A stretch of 64,000 nucleotides of DNA from Candidatus Peregrinibacteria bacterium RIFOXYA2_FULL_41_18 (GCA_001788795.1 MFXH01000016.1:53779-117778), one strand, 5' to 3'. Shown: positions 18,243-27,748, counted from the first letter of the stretch. Program-made: numbers and translations. Notes: a model not told the origin generated them from the letters alone.

Positions 18243-19346
18243 TTATTTTTTAAATTCTAACCATTTCTTTTTGATAAAACCTGTAAGTTCATTCTCAAAC
18301 CTCTCTTGCGAAAAATCTTTAACACTTTCTTTAATCTTAAAACTATCAAATTTTCGCTCTTTAAACTTCAATACAGCCTTGATAAGCGCCTCAGCAGATT
18401 GAGTCTTGAAAAACACTCCACTGACTCCATCTGAAACAGTTTCAAGCGCGCCACCTTCCGCATAAGCGATAACCGGCCTACCGGAAGCCATTGCCTCAAC
18501 AGGAGCAATCCCGAAATCCTCAATTTGCGGAAAAATAAACGCCTTGCACTTGGAATACAGTTCACGAAGCTCTTCATCTTTCACATAACCCAAGAATTCT
18601 ATATTATCCTTCGCAATTTTCTTCAGCCTACTCATTTCCGGCCCATTCCCAGCAATTTTCAGAGGAAATCCCAAATGATTAAAAGCTTCAACTATAATAT
18701 CAAACCTCTTATAAGGAATTAAACGTCCAACCGCCAAATAAAAACTCGAACCATCTTTCGAATCATAAAAACCCGTCGTATCAACAGGAGGATAAATAGT
18801 CTTGGACTCTTTTTTATAATACTTACGAATCCTCTCCCCTATATAATTCGAATTGGAAACGAAGAAGTCCACTCTCTCAGCAGCAAGCCTATCCCACAAA
18901 CGGATCTCGTGAAGCACATAAGGTGCAATCATTTTAACAGCCTTGGGCCACGGATATTCGCGAATATACCTATGACAATCATCCCAAACATATCTCATAG
19001 GGCTATGACAATAACAGATATGCATAGTCTCGGGCTTGGTAATAACACCCTTCGCGCAAGAATGAGAACTCGATAAAACAATATCGTATTCGCTAAGATC
19101 AAACTGCTCAAAAGCCATCGGCATCCATTTCAAATACCATTGATGTTTTTTCTTTGCCATCGGCCATTTTTGCAAAAAAGAAGTACGAACATCAGCATCC
19201 TTGAATTCAGGAAGATTTTTAGGGTTATAAATTGATGTGAAAATCGGAGCATCGGGAAACATCTTATGCATGGCTAAAACAACCTTTTCAGCGCCACCCG
19301 CATCAGTAAGCCAATCTGCAACTATCGCTATTTTTGCTCCGTCCAT
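18243..19346 (-). CDS. Family 4 glycosyltransferase (mannosyltransferase-like)
   Basis: A 367-aa GT-B enzyme. The acceptor domain starts AIVADWLTDAGGAEKVVLAMH and includes CYCHSPMRYVWDDCHRY, typical of WbaZ-type mannosyltransferase relatives. The donor domain ends with FPQIEDFGIAPVEAMASGRP and AEGGALETV. It heads the GT4 / Wzz-like / GT4 cluster. The precise sugar is not determinable. Confidence 0.9.
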   Translation of the reverse strand: MDGAKIAIVADWLTDAGGAEKVVLAMHKMFPDAPIFTSIYNPKNLPEFKDADVRTSFLQKWPMAKKKHQWYLKWMPMAFEQFDLSEYDIVLSSSHSCAKGVITKPETMHICYCHSPMRYVWDDCHRYIREYPWPKAVKMIAPYVLHEIRLWDRLAAERVDFFVSNSNYIGERIRKYYKKESKTIYPPVDTTGFYDSKDGSSFYLAVGRLIPYKRFDIIVEAFNHLGFPLKIAGNGPEMSRLKKIAKDNIEFLGYVKDEELRELYSKCKAFIFPQIEDFGIAPVEAMASGRPVIAYAEGGALETVSDGVSGVFFKTQSAEALIKAVLKFKERKFDSFKIKESVKDFSQERFENELTGFIKKKWLEFKK

Positions 19347-19401
19347 TTATAGAAATTATGTACGGAGAAAATATAAATCAGGGCGACTGATTTAGCAAAC
19401 G

Positions 19402-19457
19402 GCATTCTGCATTCTGCATTCGGCATTCGGTATTCGGTATTCGGTATTCGGTATTCG
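19402..19457. repeat. Eight tandem copies of a 7-bp unit (GTATTCG/GCATTCT)
   Basis: Consecutive units read GCATTCT x2, GCATTCG x2 and GTATTCG x4, a 56-bp microsatellite with a stepwise change in unit. It fills the spacer between the STAS gene and the glycosyltransferase. A shorter TTCGGTATTC stretch occurs near 15.04 kb. Confidence 0.9.
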
Positions 19458-19460
19458 TCC

Positions 19461-19826
19461 TTACACAACCGCCAGTTTCGCCTCTTCGACAGTAGGATAA
19501 GTCGTAATCAATTGAGTCAATCCGACAACCTGCAAGATATCAACGATATTGCTCTTAGCCTGCGCAATAACAACTTTTCCACCTCCTGCGGAAATCTTGC
19601 TATACCAATCAGTTAAATAACCGATTGATTTACTATTCATGTACTCAAGCCCGCTGAATTCGAATATCAAATTCAAACCAGCACCGCCTTGTTCTATAAC
19701 GGCATAGATTTTCTTCGCCTCTTCATCGACATTGCTTTCGTCGAGCTGTCCGGCGATTTTGATAAGTTTTACTTTCTTACCACCGTTCGTTTGAACGTCT
19801 TCGAACGTGATTGTTGCTTGAGCCAT
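19461..19826 (-). CDS. STAS-domain anti-sigma factor antagonist-like protein
   Basis: A 121-aa single STAS domain of the SpoIIAA/RsbV type. The core reads VKLIKIAGQLDESNVDEEAK and LNLIFEFSGLEYMNSKSIGY. In SpoIIAA the phosphorylated Ser lies in MDSSGLG; here the matching stretch is MNSKSIG, so the modified position appears to be Lys with Ser on each side. Phosphorylation may be shifted or lost. It follows the HATPase kinase gene by 61 nt, forming the usual antagonist/anti-sigma pair. The cognate sigma factor is not visible. Confidence 0.88.
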   Translation of the reverse strand: MAQATITFEDVQTNGGKKVKLIKIAGQLDESNVDEEAKKIYAVIEQGGAGLNLIFEFSGLEYMNSKSIGYLTDWYSKISAGGGKVVIAQAKSNIVDILQVVGLTQLITTYPTVEEAKLAVV

Positions 19827-19887
19827 AAATTTTATTTTTATATATTATTAGATTTTTCCATTCTTCTCTTCTTCTATAAGCTATAAT

Positions 19888-20415
19888 CTACACTAATTGC
19901 AAATGCGTCGCCTTATTTTGCGCTTCCAAGAGTACCTGATCCTCTTTCTCCCGTAAATACTTCTTAGCCTTAACCCTAAGACCACCATCAGGTTTATCTT
20001 CAAAAATCAATTCATCTGTCCACTCCGCAACGATCTTCGGCAATCCTCTTCCTCTAAGTCCAAGATATTGAGAATGCATCATCGCAATTCTTTCTTTAAG
20101 CAAATTTGTCATCTGCTGCGCATTGTATTTATTCGGTCCGGTTCCGGTATCTTCAACAACAATTTCAATACTCTTCTTTGGATCACTTATGAAAGTAATC
20201 ACAACATCCTTGCCTTTTGCAGATCCATGCTCAATCGCATTATTGCAAAGCTCATCAACAACGGTTTGGAATCTGTAAGCCCATTGATCTGAAAAGCCTG
20301 TCATATTCTTAGTTAGAGATAACGTAAAATCTCTTATACCCGACAAAAAATATGCATTCGTCGGAAGAATAATCGTTATCTTAACAGGTTCTGATGTTTG
20401 GTTTTCACCCGCCAT
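19888..20415 (-). CDS. Anti-sigma-type serine kinase (HATPase, RsbW/SpoIIAB-like)
   Basis: A 175-aa GHKL ATPase domain. The N box is VVDELCNNAIEHGSAKG, the G1 box is VEDTGTGPNKY, and the G2 region is LGLRGRGLPKIV. This arrangement is that of SpoIIAB/RsbW kinases, which bind a sigma or effector protein and phosphorylate a STAS partner. A consensus promoter lies 30 nt upstream of the ATG, and the STAS gene follows. A SpoIIE-type phosphatase at 27.7 kb could complete the switch; that link is inference. Confidence 0.88.
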   Translation of the reverse strand: MAGENQTSEPVKITIILPTNAYFLSGIRDFTLSLTKNMTGFSDQWAYRFQTVVDELCNNAIEHGSAKGKDVVITFISDPKKSIEIVVEDTGTGPNKYNAQQMTNLLKERIAMMHSQYLGLRGRGLPKIVAEWTDELIFEDKPDGGLRVKAKKYLREKEDQVLLEAQNKATHLQLV

Positions 20416-20444
20416 GGCACAATATTTAGTTTTTAAATCATATT

Positions 20445-20473
20445 ATTGTACCAAATTTTGAGACCTACGTCAA
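20445..20473 (-). promoter_or_regulatory. Promoter of the kinase/STAS pair
   Basis: On the minus strand TTGACG, a 17-bp spacer and TACAAT preceded by TGG (extended -10). The -35 hexamer overlaps the stop codon of the chorismate mutase gene. Confidence 0.75.
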
Positions 20474-20727
20474 CCCTGCCTTTTGCGAGACTCGACTAGA
20501 ATAATTTTATAAATCTTCTCAATTACTTTTTCGCCGATTCCAACTTTTTTCGCCAAACCTTCAACCGACTTCATAACATCACCTTCCCTTTTCTTGTCAA
20601 AAACCTTCACGCCTTCACGCTTCTTAATCACACCAATCTGCTCGCTAATATAAAATCTCTTGCCAATCAGCTCAACTAACTTGGCATCTATCTTGTCAAT
20701 TTTTTGCCTCAATAAATCAATTTTCAT
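20470..20727 (-). CDS. Chorismate mutase (AroQ type)
   Basis: An 85-aa protein from the preferred start MKIDLLRQ; the ORF track start adds 13 unlikely residues. The helix LRQKIDKIDAKLVELIGKRF and the second segment GVKVFDKKREGDVMK match monofunctional AroQ mutases, which convert chorismate to prephenate. No other aromatic-pathway gene is in the window. The stop lies under the -35 box of the kinase promoter, so it may be expressed separately. Confidence 0.85.
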   Translation of the reverse strand: MKIDLLRQKIDKIDAKLVELIGKRFYISEQIGVIKKREGVKVFDKKREGDVMKSVEGLAKKVGIGEKVIEKIYKIILVESRKRQG

Positions 20728-20779
20728 GGAAAAATTATAACAGAATAACTTAGTACATTGAAACAAAAACCTCTTTCTC

Positions 20780-20808
20780 TTGCCCTTTTCTCGATATACG
20801 ACTAATAT
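20780..20808 (+). promoter_or_regulatory. Candidate rpsB promoter
   Basis: TTGCCC, a 17-bp spacer and TAATAT. Transcription would begin near 20815, just before the structured leader. The -10 matches consensus at only four of six positions. Confidence 0.45.
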
Positions 20809-20823
20809 ATCACCGCTTTAATT

Positions 20824-20902
20824 TTAGCTTGGTGTTCGATTCCGCAATCCTGCCCCGCCAATAACGGGGTTAAAGCGGAAGGAGACAACACTCAAGCGCT
20901 AA
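20824..20902 (+). promoter_or_regulatory. rpsB: Structured 5' leader of rpsB
   Basis: The leader folds as one long interrupted stem: TTAGC/GCTAA, TTG/CAA, GTGTT/AACAC, TTCCGC/GCGGAA and CCCCG/CGGGG at the tip. A clear AAGGA ribosome-binding site (20907-20911) follows directly. In many bacteria ribosomal protein S2 represses its own mRNA through an rpsB leader; equivalence here is inference. Confidence 0.65.
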
Positions 20903-20914
20903 CCCCAAGGATCT

Positions 20915-21628
20915 ATGGAAAACCGACAAAAAGAGCTGAAAGAAATGCTCAAAAACGCAGTCCACTTCGGACATGCAACAGCAAAATGGAACCCATACAT
21001 GAAGAAATTCATATATGGAGAAAAACAAGGCATCCATGTTTTCGACCTAAACAAAACATTCGATGCTCTTTCTGCAGCTCTCGACTACTTACATCAGGCT
21101 GCAAAAGAAGGTAAGGTAATCCTTTTTGTAAACACGAAGCAACAAGCAACAGACCTCGTAAGAGATGCTGCTGTTGAATGCAAAATGCCTTACGTTACTC
21201 AAAAATGGGTACCGGGATTGATCACGAACTTCCAAACAATCAAGCAAAGAACAAGATATCTGAAAAGATTAAAAGACGAAGAAGTTACGGGAGAATTCGC
21301 TAAGTACACAAAAAAAGAGGCTCTGGATCTTAAGAAAACAATCAATAAACTCGAAACAGCACTCGGAGGTGTACAAGATCTCAATAGAGTTCCTGATGTA
21401 GTATTGATGTTCGATGTCAGCCGCGACCAGAACGCAGTAAAAGAGGCTAAAAGAACGGGTGTCACGATCGTTGGAATCACAGATTCAAACGCAGATCCGA
21501 AGAATGTTGACTTCCCTATCCCTGCAAATGATGACGCCATCAAATCTCTTACATATTTGACGAAAAAATTCACGGAAGCCATTAAGGATGGAAAGGCTGG
21601 CGCTTCCAACAGCCCCGCAACAAAGTGA
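20915..21628 (+). CDS. rpsB: 30S ribosomal protein S2
   Basis: A 237-aa S2. The start region MLKNAVHFGHATAKWNPYM and KKFIYGEKQGIHVFDLNKT are canonical, as are QKWVPGLITNFQTI and GITDSNADPKNVDFPIPAND. It has one of the few good Shine-Dalgarno sites in the window (AAGGA). It leads a plus-strand group with tsf, ribBA and ribD, but a membrane protein gene is inserted between rpsB and tsf. Confidence 0.97.
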   Translation: MENRQKELKEMLKNAVHFGHATAKWNPYMKKFIYGEKQGIHVFDLNKTFDALSAALDYLHQAAKEGKVILFVNTKQQATDLVRDAAVECKMPYVTQKWVPGLITNFQTIKQRTRYLKRLKDEEVTGEFAKYTKKEALDLKKTINKLETALGGVQDLNRVPDVVLMFDVSRDQNAVKEAKRTGVTIVGITDSNADPKNVDFPIPANDDAIKSLTYLTKKFTEAIKDGKAGASNSPATK

Positions 21629-21647
21629 AGGGGCCTATATAAAAGCC

Positions 21648-21665
21648 GTTTTGCAAAAGCAAAAC
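21648..21665 (+). terminator. GTTTTGC/GCAAAAC hairpin after rpsB
   Basis: GTTTTGC-AAAA-GCAAAAC, a perfect 7-bp stem preceded by GGCCTATATAAAAGCC. The same arrangement recurs after the initiator tRNA (41206-41239). There is no run of Ts, so it may act as a processing or 3'-end element instead of a classical terminator. Confidence 0.4.
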
Positions 21666-21689
21666 ACCATACTTTAACACCACTATAAA

Positions 21690-22196
21690 ATGGTAGAAGA
21701 AAACAAAAATCAGGAAACAAAGCCGGTAGAACAGATACCGGCAATAGAACCAGCTCCTCAGCAACAAACTGCGCCTGAACAAACACAGCCGACTCAAGAA
21801 ACACCAACAGAAGAAAAACCGACAATAACTCAAGAAGAGAGAATCCTCTCCGCGCTTGCCTATATGAGTGTAGCTTTTATAATTCCACTAATTTTAAAGC
21901 CTGACAGCAAGGTATGCCAATTCCATGCGCGTCAAGGCGCCGGAATGTTCGCATTATGCATATTAGTGCTTATCATGCTTATAGCCATGCCTATACTTGG
22001 AACATTACTTTTTTTGGGATTTTTCGGACTATCGGTTTTAGCAATTTACAAAGCGTACATAGGAGACCAATGGAAGATCCCTGTAATTGGAGAATTTGCT
22101 GGAAAAGTCGATTTGAATAAATTCATCACACCAACCACCCCATCAGCAAGCAAAAAAACGGAGAAAGTTGAGAAAAAAGATGAACAAGCAAAGTAA
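21690..22196 (+). CDS. DUF4870/Tic20-like small membrane protein
   Basis: A 168-aa protein with a Pro/Gln/Glu-rich cytoplasmic N-terminus (about 1-48), a hydrophobic core starting ERILSALAYMSVAFIIPLIL, and a charged Lys/Glu tail. KVCQFHARQGAGMFALCIL is typical of DUF4870-like proteins, which have three or four membrane helices and no assigned function. Its place between rpsB and tsf is unusual. Confidence 0.7.
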   Translation: MVEENKNQETKPVEQIPAIEPAPQQQTAPEQTQPTQETPTEEKPTITQEERILSALAYMSVAFIIPLILKPDSKVCQFHARQGAGMFALCILVLIMLIAMPILGTLLFLGFFGLSVLAIYKAYIGDQWKIPVIGEFAGKVDLNKFITPTTPSASKKTEKVEKKDEQAK

Positions 22197-22222
22197 AACA
22201 ATATAATAACCATTATAAAAAT

Positions 22223-22981
22223 ATGACAGTAACACTTGAACAGATTAAGAAACTTCGAGATGCAACAGGCGTATCGACAATGGCTTGCAAGAAAGCTCTT
22301 GAAGAAGCTAATGGAGATCAAGAAAAAGCCGTAGAAATCCTAAGAAAAAAAGGTGAAGCAAAATCTGAAGCGAGAGCGGAACGATCAACCTCTCAAGGTG
22401 TAATAGCAATTGTAGAAAAATCAGGTAAAGCTGCCATAATCAATTTGGCTTGCGAAACTGACTTCGTTGCAAGAAACGAAGATTTCATAGCTTCTGCAAA
22501 AAAAGTGGCAGAAGAAACCTTGAAAGATGAAAACTTTGATGCAAAACAAATCGTCGCAGACTTGAATTTTAAACTTGGAGAAAAAATCGAAGTAAAAGAG
22601 AAAAAAATCATTGAGGGTAAAGTGCTCGGTTCTTATATCCATTCAAACAACAAAATCGGTGTTGTAGTGGCACTATCCGGAGGAGAAGTTGAAATGGCAA
22701 AAGATATAGCAATGCACGCAGCAGCAATGAATCCTTCATATTTAAATCCTGAAGAAGTTCCAGAAGAGTCCGTTGCAAAAGAAAAGGAAATATGGAAAGA
22801 ACTGCTCAAAAAAGAGGGCAAACCCGAACAAATTTGGGACAAGATCATGATTGGCAAAGAAAAAAAATTCCGCGAAGAAAACGCATTGATCAAACAACCG
22901 TTCGTAAAAAATCCTGAAATAACTATAGAAAAACTTCTCGGAACAAATAAAGTCGAGAAATTCGTAAGATTGTCAGTTTAA
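22223..22981 (+). CDS. tsf: Elongation factor Ts
   Basis: A 252-aa nucleotide-exchange factor for EF-Tu. The N-terminal UBA domain reads [22 protein letters not shown]. The core motif is [14 protein letters not shown]. The later segment [18 protein letters not shown] is also conserved. Length is on the short side of the family, as in many small genomes. The ribBA ATG begins 1 nt after its stop. Confidence 0.96.
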   Translation: MTVTLEQIKKLRDATGVSTMACKKALEEANGDQEKAVEILRKKGEAKSEARAERSTSQGVIAIVEKSGKAAIINLACETDFVARNEDFIASAKKVAEETLKDENFDAKQIVADLNFKLGEKIEVKEKKIIEGKVLGSYIHSNNKIGVVVALSGGEVEMAKDIAMHAAAMNPSYLNPEEVPEESVAKEKEIWKELLKKEGKPEQIWDKIMIGKEKKFREENALIKQPFVKNPEITIEKLLGTNKVEKFVRLSV

Positions 22982-22982
22982 A

Positions 22983-24191
22983 ATGATTCAAACTAGGGAA
23001 AAAATAGAGAAAGCCATTGAGGATATAAAAGCCGGCAAAATGGTGATTATTGTTGATGACGAGGATCGTGAAAACGAGGGCGATCTTATGTTTGCTTCCG
23101 AACACGCAACACCTGAGAAAATCAACTTCATGATGCGCGAAGGACGCGGGCTTATTTGCATATCAATAACAAAAGAAATCGCAGATAAACTAGGACTCAA
23201 ACCAATGGTAGATTGCAACGAAGAAAGCAATAAATGCAATTTTACAATTTCTACAGATGCAAAAAAAGGAGTTGCAACTGGAATTTCGGCAAAAGACAGA
23301 TCAACTACAATCAAAACGATAATCGATACAAATTCGAAAGAAAGCGATCTGTCAAAACCCGGCCATATATTCCCTATTATATCTAAAGAAGGCGGTGTAT
23401 TGGTTCGCGCAGGCCACACGGAAGCCGCACACGATTTGGCTGCAATGGCAGGCCTAATACCGTCAGGAGTAATCTGCGAAATAGCAAAAGAAAACGGCGA
23501 GATGGCTAGAATGGAAGATTTGAAAAAATTCAGTCAAAAACATAATTTGTCGATAATTTCCATAAAAGATCTTATCGAATTCCGACAAAGCAATGAAAGT
23601 CTTATAAAAAAAGAGGTTGAAACAGAACTGGAAACGGAATATGGAAAGATGAAAATGATAGTATATAGAAGCTTAACAGATGGAAAAGAACACATTGCCC
23701 TCATAAAAGGCGACATAAAAGGCAAAAAAAACATATTAGTACGAGTACATTCTGAATGCATGACCGGAGATCTTTTCAAGTCAATTCAATGCGATTGCAG
23801 AAACCAACTGGACACAAGCTTAAAATTCATCAACCAAGAAAAAGAAGGTGTACTTCTCTATATGCGACAGGAAGGACGCGGCATCGGCCTTATAAATAAA
23901 CTAAAAGCTTACAACCTTCAAAAAGACGGATTAGATACGGTCGAAGCAAATAAAAAACTTGGATTCGGAGCGGACTTAAGGGATTATGGCATAGGAGCGC
24001 AAATACTTGCAGATCTTAGATTAAGTGAAATAAAACTTCTCACAAACAATCCGAAAAAAATTATAGGACTTGAAGGATACGGCTTGAAAATTACAAAAAG
24101 AGTGCCAATCGAAACAACTCCGACAAAAGTAAATCGAAAATACCTTGCCGCAAAGAAAACAAAACTCGGACATTTGCTCAAAAAAGTCTAA
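22983..24191 (+). CDS. ribBA: Bifunctional DHBP synthase / GTP cyclohydrolase II
   Basis: A 402-aa fusion that starts both branches of riboflavin synthesis. The RibB half (about 1-200) has [19 protein letters not shown] and [16 protein letters not shown]. The RibA half has the zinc-binding set [17 protein letters not shown] and [17 protein letters not shown]. Both active sites look complete. It is packed against tsf and overlaps the longest possible ribD ORF. Confidence 0.95.
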   Translation: MIQTREKIEKAIEDIKAGKMVIIVDDEDRENEGDLMFASEHATPEKINFMMREGRGLICISITKEIADKLGLKPMVDCNEESNKCNFTISTDAKKGVATGISAKDRSTTIKTIIDTNSKESDLSKPGHIFPIISKEGGVLVRAGHTEAAHDLAAMAGLIPSGVICEIAKENGEMARMEDLKKFSQKHNLSIISIKDLIEFRQSNESLIKKEVETELETEYGKMKMIVYRSLTDGKEHIALIKGDIKGKKNILVRVHSECMTGDLFKSIQCDCRNQLDTSLKFINQEKEGVLLYMRQEGRGIGLINKLKAYNLQKDGLDTVEANKKLGFGADLRDYGIGAQILADLRLSEIKLLTNNPKKIIGLEGYGLKITKRVPIETTPTKVNRKYLAAKKTKLGHLLKKV

Positions 24192-24198
24192 CTGCCTA

Positions 24199-25224
24199 AT
24201 GCGAGAAACTTTCGCCCTCGCAAAAAAAGCAAAATCATTGACCTACCCTAACCCACTGGTCGGAGCTTTGCTAATAAAAGATTCGGAAATAATAGGAGAA
24301 GGCTACCATAAAAAATACGGAAGTGCGCACGCGGAAGTTGAAGCTATCAACGATTGTATTCACAAAGGCAATTCACCCAAAGAGAGCACTCTCTATGTAA
24401 GTCTGGAACCATGCTCTCATTACGGAAAAACTCCACCATGCACGGATCTCATAATAAAAAGCGGCATTAAAAAAGTCGTCTTCGCCATGACAGATCCGAA
24501 TCCAAAAGTAAACGGATTCGAAACGCTCAAAAAAGCCGGCGTGGAAGTGATACGCGGAATACTGGAAGAAGAAGCGGAGAATTTGAACAAAGCCTTTCTT
24601 AAATTTCAAAAAACAGGCCTCCCTTTCATTACACTGAAAATCGCATCAAGCATAGATTTCAAAATCTGGTCGCCAGAAGTCACAAACATAACAGGCGCAG
24701 AATCACAAAAGTTCGTACATGGATTACGTTCCAGATCAACAAGCGTACTGACAGGAATCGGAACAATTAAGAAAGATAACCCTTACCTCACGACAAGGCT
24801 TGTTAAAGGCAAAAACCCTACTCCAATCATACTGGACAGCAAGCTGGAAATATCACCAACAAGCAATGTTTTAAGACAAAAGAACGCAATCATCTGCACA
24901 ACTGTAGAGCACTCTTCAAAGAAAACTCAACTCGAAAAACTTGGGGCAAGAATTCTAACATTCAAAACCCTTTCAAACCTAAAACCAATACTCAAAAAAC
25001 TTGCATCAATTGGACACATAAACATCCTTGTTGAAGGAGGGCCGAAAATCACAGATTCATTCATCAAACAAAATATGACAGATACAATACTTCTGTTAAT
25101 ATCTAATATTAAACTTGGTGAATCAGGCCTTGCAGCAACCCTTCCAAATTCACTTCCAAATATAGAAATAATAAACACGAAAAAACTGGGGAGAGACATT
25201 ATGTTGGAACTACATCAAGTTTGA
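24199..25224 (+). CDS. ribD: Riboflavin deaminase/reductase RibD
   Basis: About 341 aa from the preferred start MRETFALAKKAK, 7 nt after the ribBA stop; the track start at 24145 overlaps ribBA. The deaminase half has TYPNPLVGALLI, the zinc-binding HAEVEAI and EPCSHYGKTPPC. The reductase half begins near residue 150 (LPFITLKIASSIDFKIWSP) and ends NILVEGGPKITDSFI. It deaminates and reduces the pyrimidine intermediate. No ribE or ribH follows. Confidence 0.93.
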   Translation: MRETFALAKKAKSLTYPNPLVGALLIKDSEIIGEGYHKKYGSAHAEVEAINDCIHKGNSPKESTLYVSLEPCSHYGKTPPCTDLIIKSGIKKVVFAMTDPNPKVNGFETLKKAGVEVIRGILEEEAENLNKAFLKFQKTGLPFITLKIASSIDFKIWSPEVTNITGAESQKFVHGLRSRSTSVLTGIGTIKKDNPYLTTRLVKGKNPTPIILDSKLEISPTSNVLRQKNAIICTTVEHSSKKTQLEKLGARILTFKTLSNLKPILKKLASIGHINILVEGGPKITDSFIKQNMTDTILLLISNIKLGESGLAATLPNSLPNIEIINTKKLGRDIMLELHQV

Positions 25225-25266
25225 GAGTCTCAATCTATTATCGCCCTAGACTCTTGCCATAAAAAA

Positions 25267-25275
25267 TGGTATAAT
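25267..25275 (+). promoter_or_regulatory. Extended -10 promoter for the transporter/phosphatase pair
   Basis: TGGTATAAT is a consensus extended -10 element, 22 nt before the ATG at 25298. It suggests a new transcription unit after ribD. Confidence 0.6.
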
Positions 25276-25297
25276 TTGCTGATATAACTGAAATTGA

Positions 25298-27748
25298 ATG
25301 CACAGCAGCTTCCTAGGAAAACTCCTGAATATCAGTGAACATGAGTGGCCGCGCGTCATAGTTGCATGGGTAATTACATTTTTTTTGAGAGTGGGGTTCA
25401 TAATCGGATGGACAGTGCTTATGTCTATGTTCATTAACAGAATGGGGATTGAACAATTACCGTTGCTTTTCATAGCAAATGCCATACTTGTCATAATAGG
25501 GACTGTTATTTTTTCAGGCTTTATAGAGAAAATACGAAAAGAGATACTAATAATTATAAATATATTACTTGCGGCAATTCTAATCATTTCCGCAACATTA
25601 TTCGTAATTTATTCAGGATGGATATTTTTCGGCTTAATCCTGATAGCACAGTCGATAATCATATCTCAACTTAACATATCCATATCGATATTGGTCGAGG
25701 ATTTATTTACACCATTGGAAAGCCAACGAACATTCCCGATAATAGAATCTTCCGAAACAATAGGAGCAATAATAGGAGGCATTATAATTTCAACACTCGC
25801 CTACTCAATACCTTCATATAAATTCTTCTACATATGGGTTTTATGCTTGATGCTGGTAATACCAATTATGTTGAGCTTCAAGAGCCTTGGAACCGACATC
25901 CCAACATTCGAACACAAGAAAGATGAAAATAACGAAGGAGGACTTAAAAAAATATCTCAAAGCTTCAAAAGAGCTCAGAAATCACCATTTTTAAAAGGTT
26001 TAATAGTAGTAATCTTGTTACAATGGATGGTAATCAATCTGGTTGAATTCCAATACATGAAAGCCGTCGAACAAGATGTTACAGGAACAGAAGAGGAAAC
26101 ATTGGCACTTGAAACACATGGAGAAAACCTACATGCAGACATATTAACAACAGAAGAAGCTCAATTTGCAACAGATGAGAAATCTCAAGAGTCAGAGACG
26201 TCAGGACACGGCAAATCAGAAGGAGCCCTTACCGAAAAACTAGGTATGTTGCAAATAATCTTCGGTATTGCAACTCTTGCCATGCAACTCTTCATATCAA
26301 GCAGAATCATAAAAGGACTCGGCATTATAAAAAGCATGGCTATCCATCCGATAGTTACGCTGGCAAACATGGTAAATATGCTTTTGAAATTCAATATCGT
26401 AACGGCGGCAACAACAAAAGCTTTCTCTGAAATGGGAGGAATATTGTTTTTGAATTCATACCATTCTTCATATTACGCATTTGAAGAAAACATAAGAGAA
26501 CAGATGAAAGAACTGCTTGAGGGAATAATAAAACCGAGCGGAGCGGTGCTCGGAATGGGATTGATAATTTTACTGGAAAACTTCACAAAAGGCTCAAATC
26601 TTACATTTACAACAAACCTTATATTAATAGTAATCGCCATATTGAGCGCGGCGTTAATTTCCAGCCTGCAGAACAAATACACAGAACAATCACAAAGAAA
26701 TATAGATAAGAATGCAAGCCACCATACTCGTATAAACGCAATAGAAATTTTGGCACAGAAAGGTCACAACATAGATCATAGGCAATTAATAAGAATTATA
26801 TTAAAAGAAAGCGAACCCGAAGATGTTCAATTAAAAGCAATCGAAACCATCAAACAAAGGAAAGATCCGCAAACTATTCCTGATCTTCTCACATGTTTAC
26901 GATCTGAAAATGCAAACATAAGACTTGCTGTTATAGAAACACTTGGAGAATTCAAGAATCTCGACAAGCATTTCTTCAAATCCGGATTCGGTCACTACAG
27001 AATACAAGAGGCATTAAAAAACATATTTGAACAAGAAGAACACGAAGAGATAAGATCATCAATAATAAAAGTTCTTGCAAAATTAGATCAGAGGGAACTC
27101 ATACCTTTTATACTTAAAAACTTAAATTCGGCTAAGGAGAAAATCGTCGCAGACTGCATATACATTTGCGGTCTATTCAAAGACCCAAACTCAATATATT
27201 ACTTGGAAAAATATCTTGATGATCCAAGCCCTAAAATTCGCGCAAATGCAATCATTGCATTATGGCAATTCCCCGAATTGAAGTCGAAACTAAACCATTA
27301 CTTGGACCAACTCATAAACAGTCCAAAAGAAGAACAAAAACTCATGGGAATTTACATAATAGGAGAACTTCAACTAAAAGAGAAAAAAAAGGCATTATTC
27401 AATCTGTTGAAAGAAGATAGTATCGAAGTCGTATTGGCACTTGCAAAACTATCTGAAACATCCGCTATAACACGACTGCTGGACTACATAATTAACAATA
27501 AAAAAGACTGGTCCAAAATCAAGAAACAACTCAATCAATTACCAAAAAAATTCGTTGAAAGACTTAAGCAATACCTGCACCAAGAGGTATCACACAAAAT
27601 ACACAAAATACTCGTTGCACACAGCCATATGAAACCGGAAGAATTCGATCGCGATACCCTTGAAGAATTGATGTATTTATACGGACTAATTCAGGAATCA
27701 AAAGCACAATCTCAAATAGAGAACATCCTCAAAGACAAAAATGATTAA
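25298..27748 (+). CDS. NTT/ADP-ATP-carrier-like membrane protein fused to HEAT repeats
   Basis: An 816-aa protein. Residues about 1-460 form a polytopic membrane domain resembling MFS/NTT-type (Tlc) transporters. FTPLESQRTFPIIESSETIG matches the position where NTT proteins have FTPxQAKRLFP-like sequence, and AFEENIREQMKELLEGIIK matches a later conserved loop. A long acidic loop (about 258-310) divides the two halves. Residues about 480-790 form HEAT-type helical repeats (DVQLKAIETIKQRKDPQTIP, NIRLAVIETLGEF). NTT carriers exchange ATP/ADP or import nucleotides in obligate intracellular bacteria; activity here is unproven. It overlaps the phosphatase gene by 8 nt. Confidence 0.65.
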   Translation: MHSSFLGKLLNISEHEWPRVIVAWVITFFLRVGFIIGWTVLMSMFINRMGIEQLPLLFIANAILVIIGTVIFSGFIEKIRKEILIIINILLAAILIISATLFVIYSGWIFFGLILIAQSIIISQLNISISILVEDLFTPLESQRTFPIIESSETIGAIIGGIIISTLAYSIPSYKFFYIWVLCLMLVIPIMLSFKSLGTDIPTFEHKKDENNEGGLKKISQSFKRAQKSPFLKGLIVVILLQWMVINLVEFQYMKAVEQDVTGTEEETLALETHGENLHADILTTEEAQFATDEKSQESETSGHGKSEGALTEKLGMLQIIFGIATLAMQLFISSRIIKGLGIIKSMAIHPIVTLANMVNMLLKFNIVTAATTKAFSEMGGILFLNSYHSSYYAFEENIREQMKELLEGIIKPSGAVLGMGLIILLENFTKGSNLTFTTNLILIVIAILSAALISSLQNKYTEQSQRNIDKNASHHTRINAIEILAQKGHNIDHRQLIRIILKESEPEDVQLKAIETIKQRKDPQTIPDLLTCLRSENANIRLAVIETLGEFKNLDKHFFKSGFGHYRIQEALKNIFEQEEHEEIRSSIIKVLAKLDQRELIPFILKNLNSAKEKIVADCIYICGLFKDPNSIYYLEKYLDDPSPKIRANAIIALWQFPELKSKLNHYLDQLINSPKEEQKLMGIYIIGELQLKEKKKALFNLLKEDSIEVVLALAKLSETSAITRLLDYIINNKKDWSKIKKQLNQLPKKFVERLKQYLHQEVSHKIHKILVAHSHMKPEEFDRDTLEELMYLYGLIQESKAQSQIENILKDKND

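Noticed and set aside
21199-21825. 208-aa minus-strand ORF
   Set aside because: Antisense of rpsB and the DUF4870-like gene; composition is that of a shadow frame.
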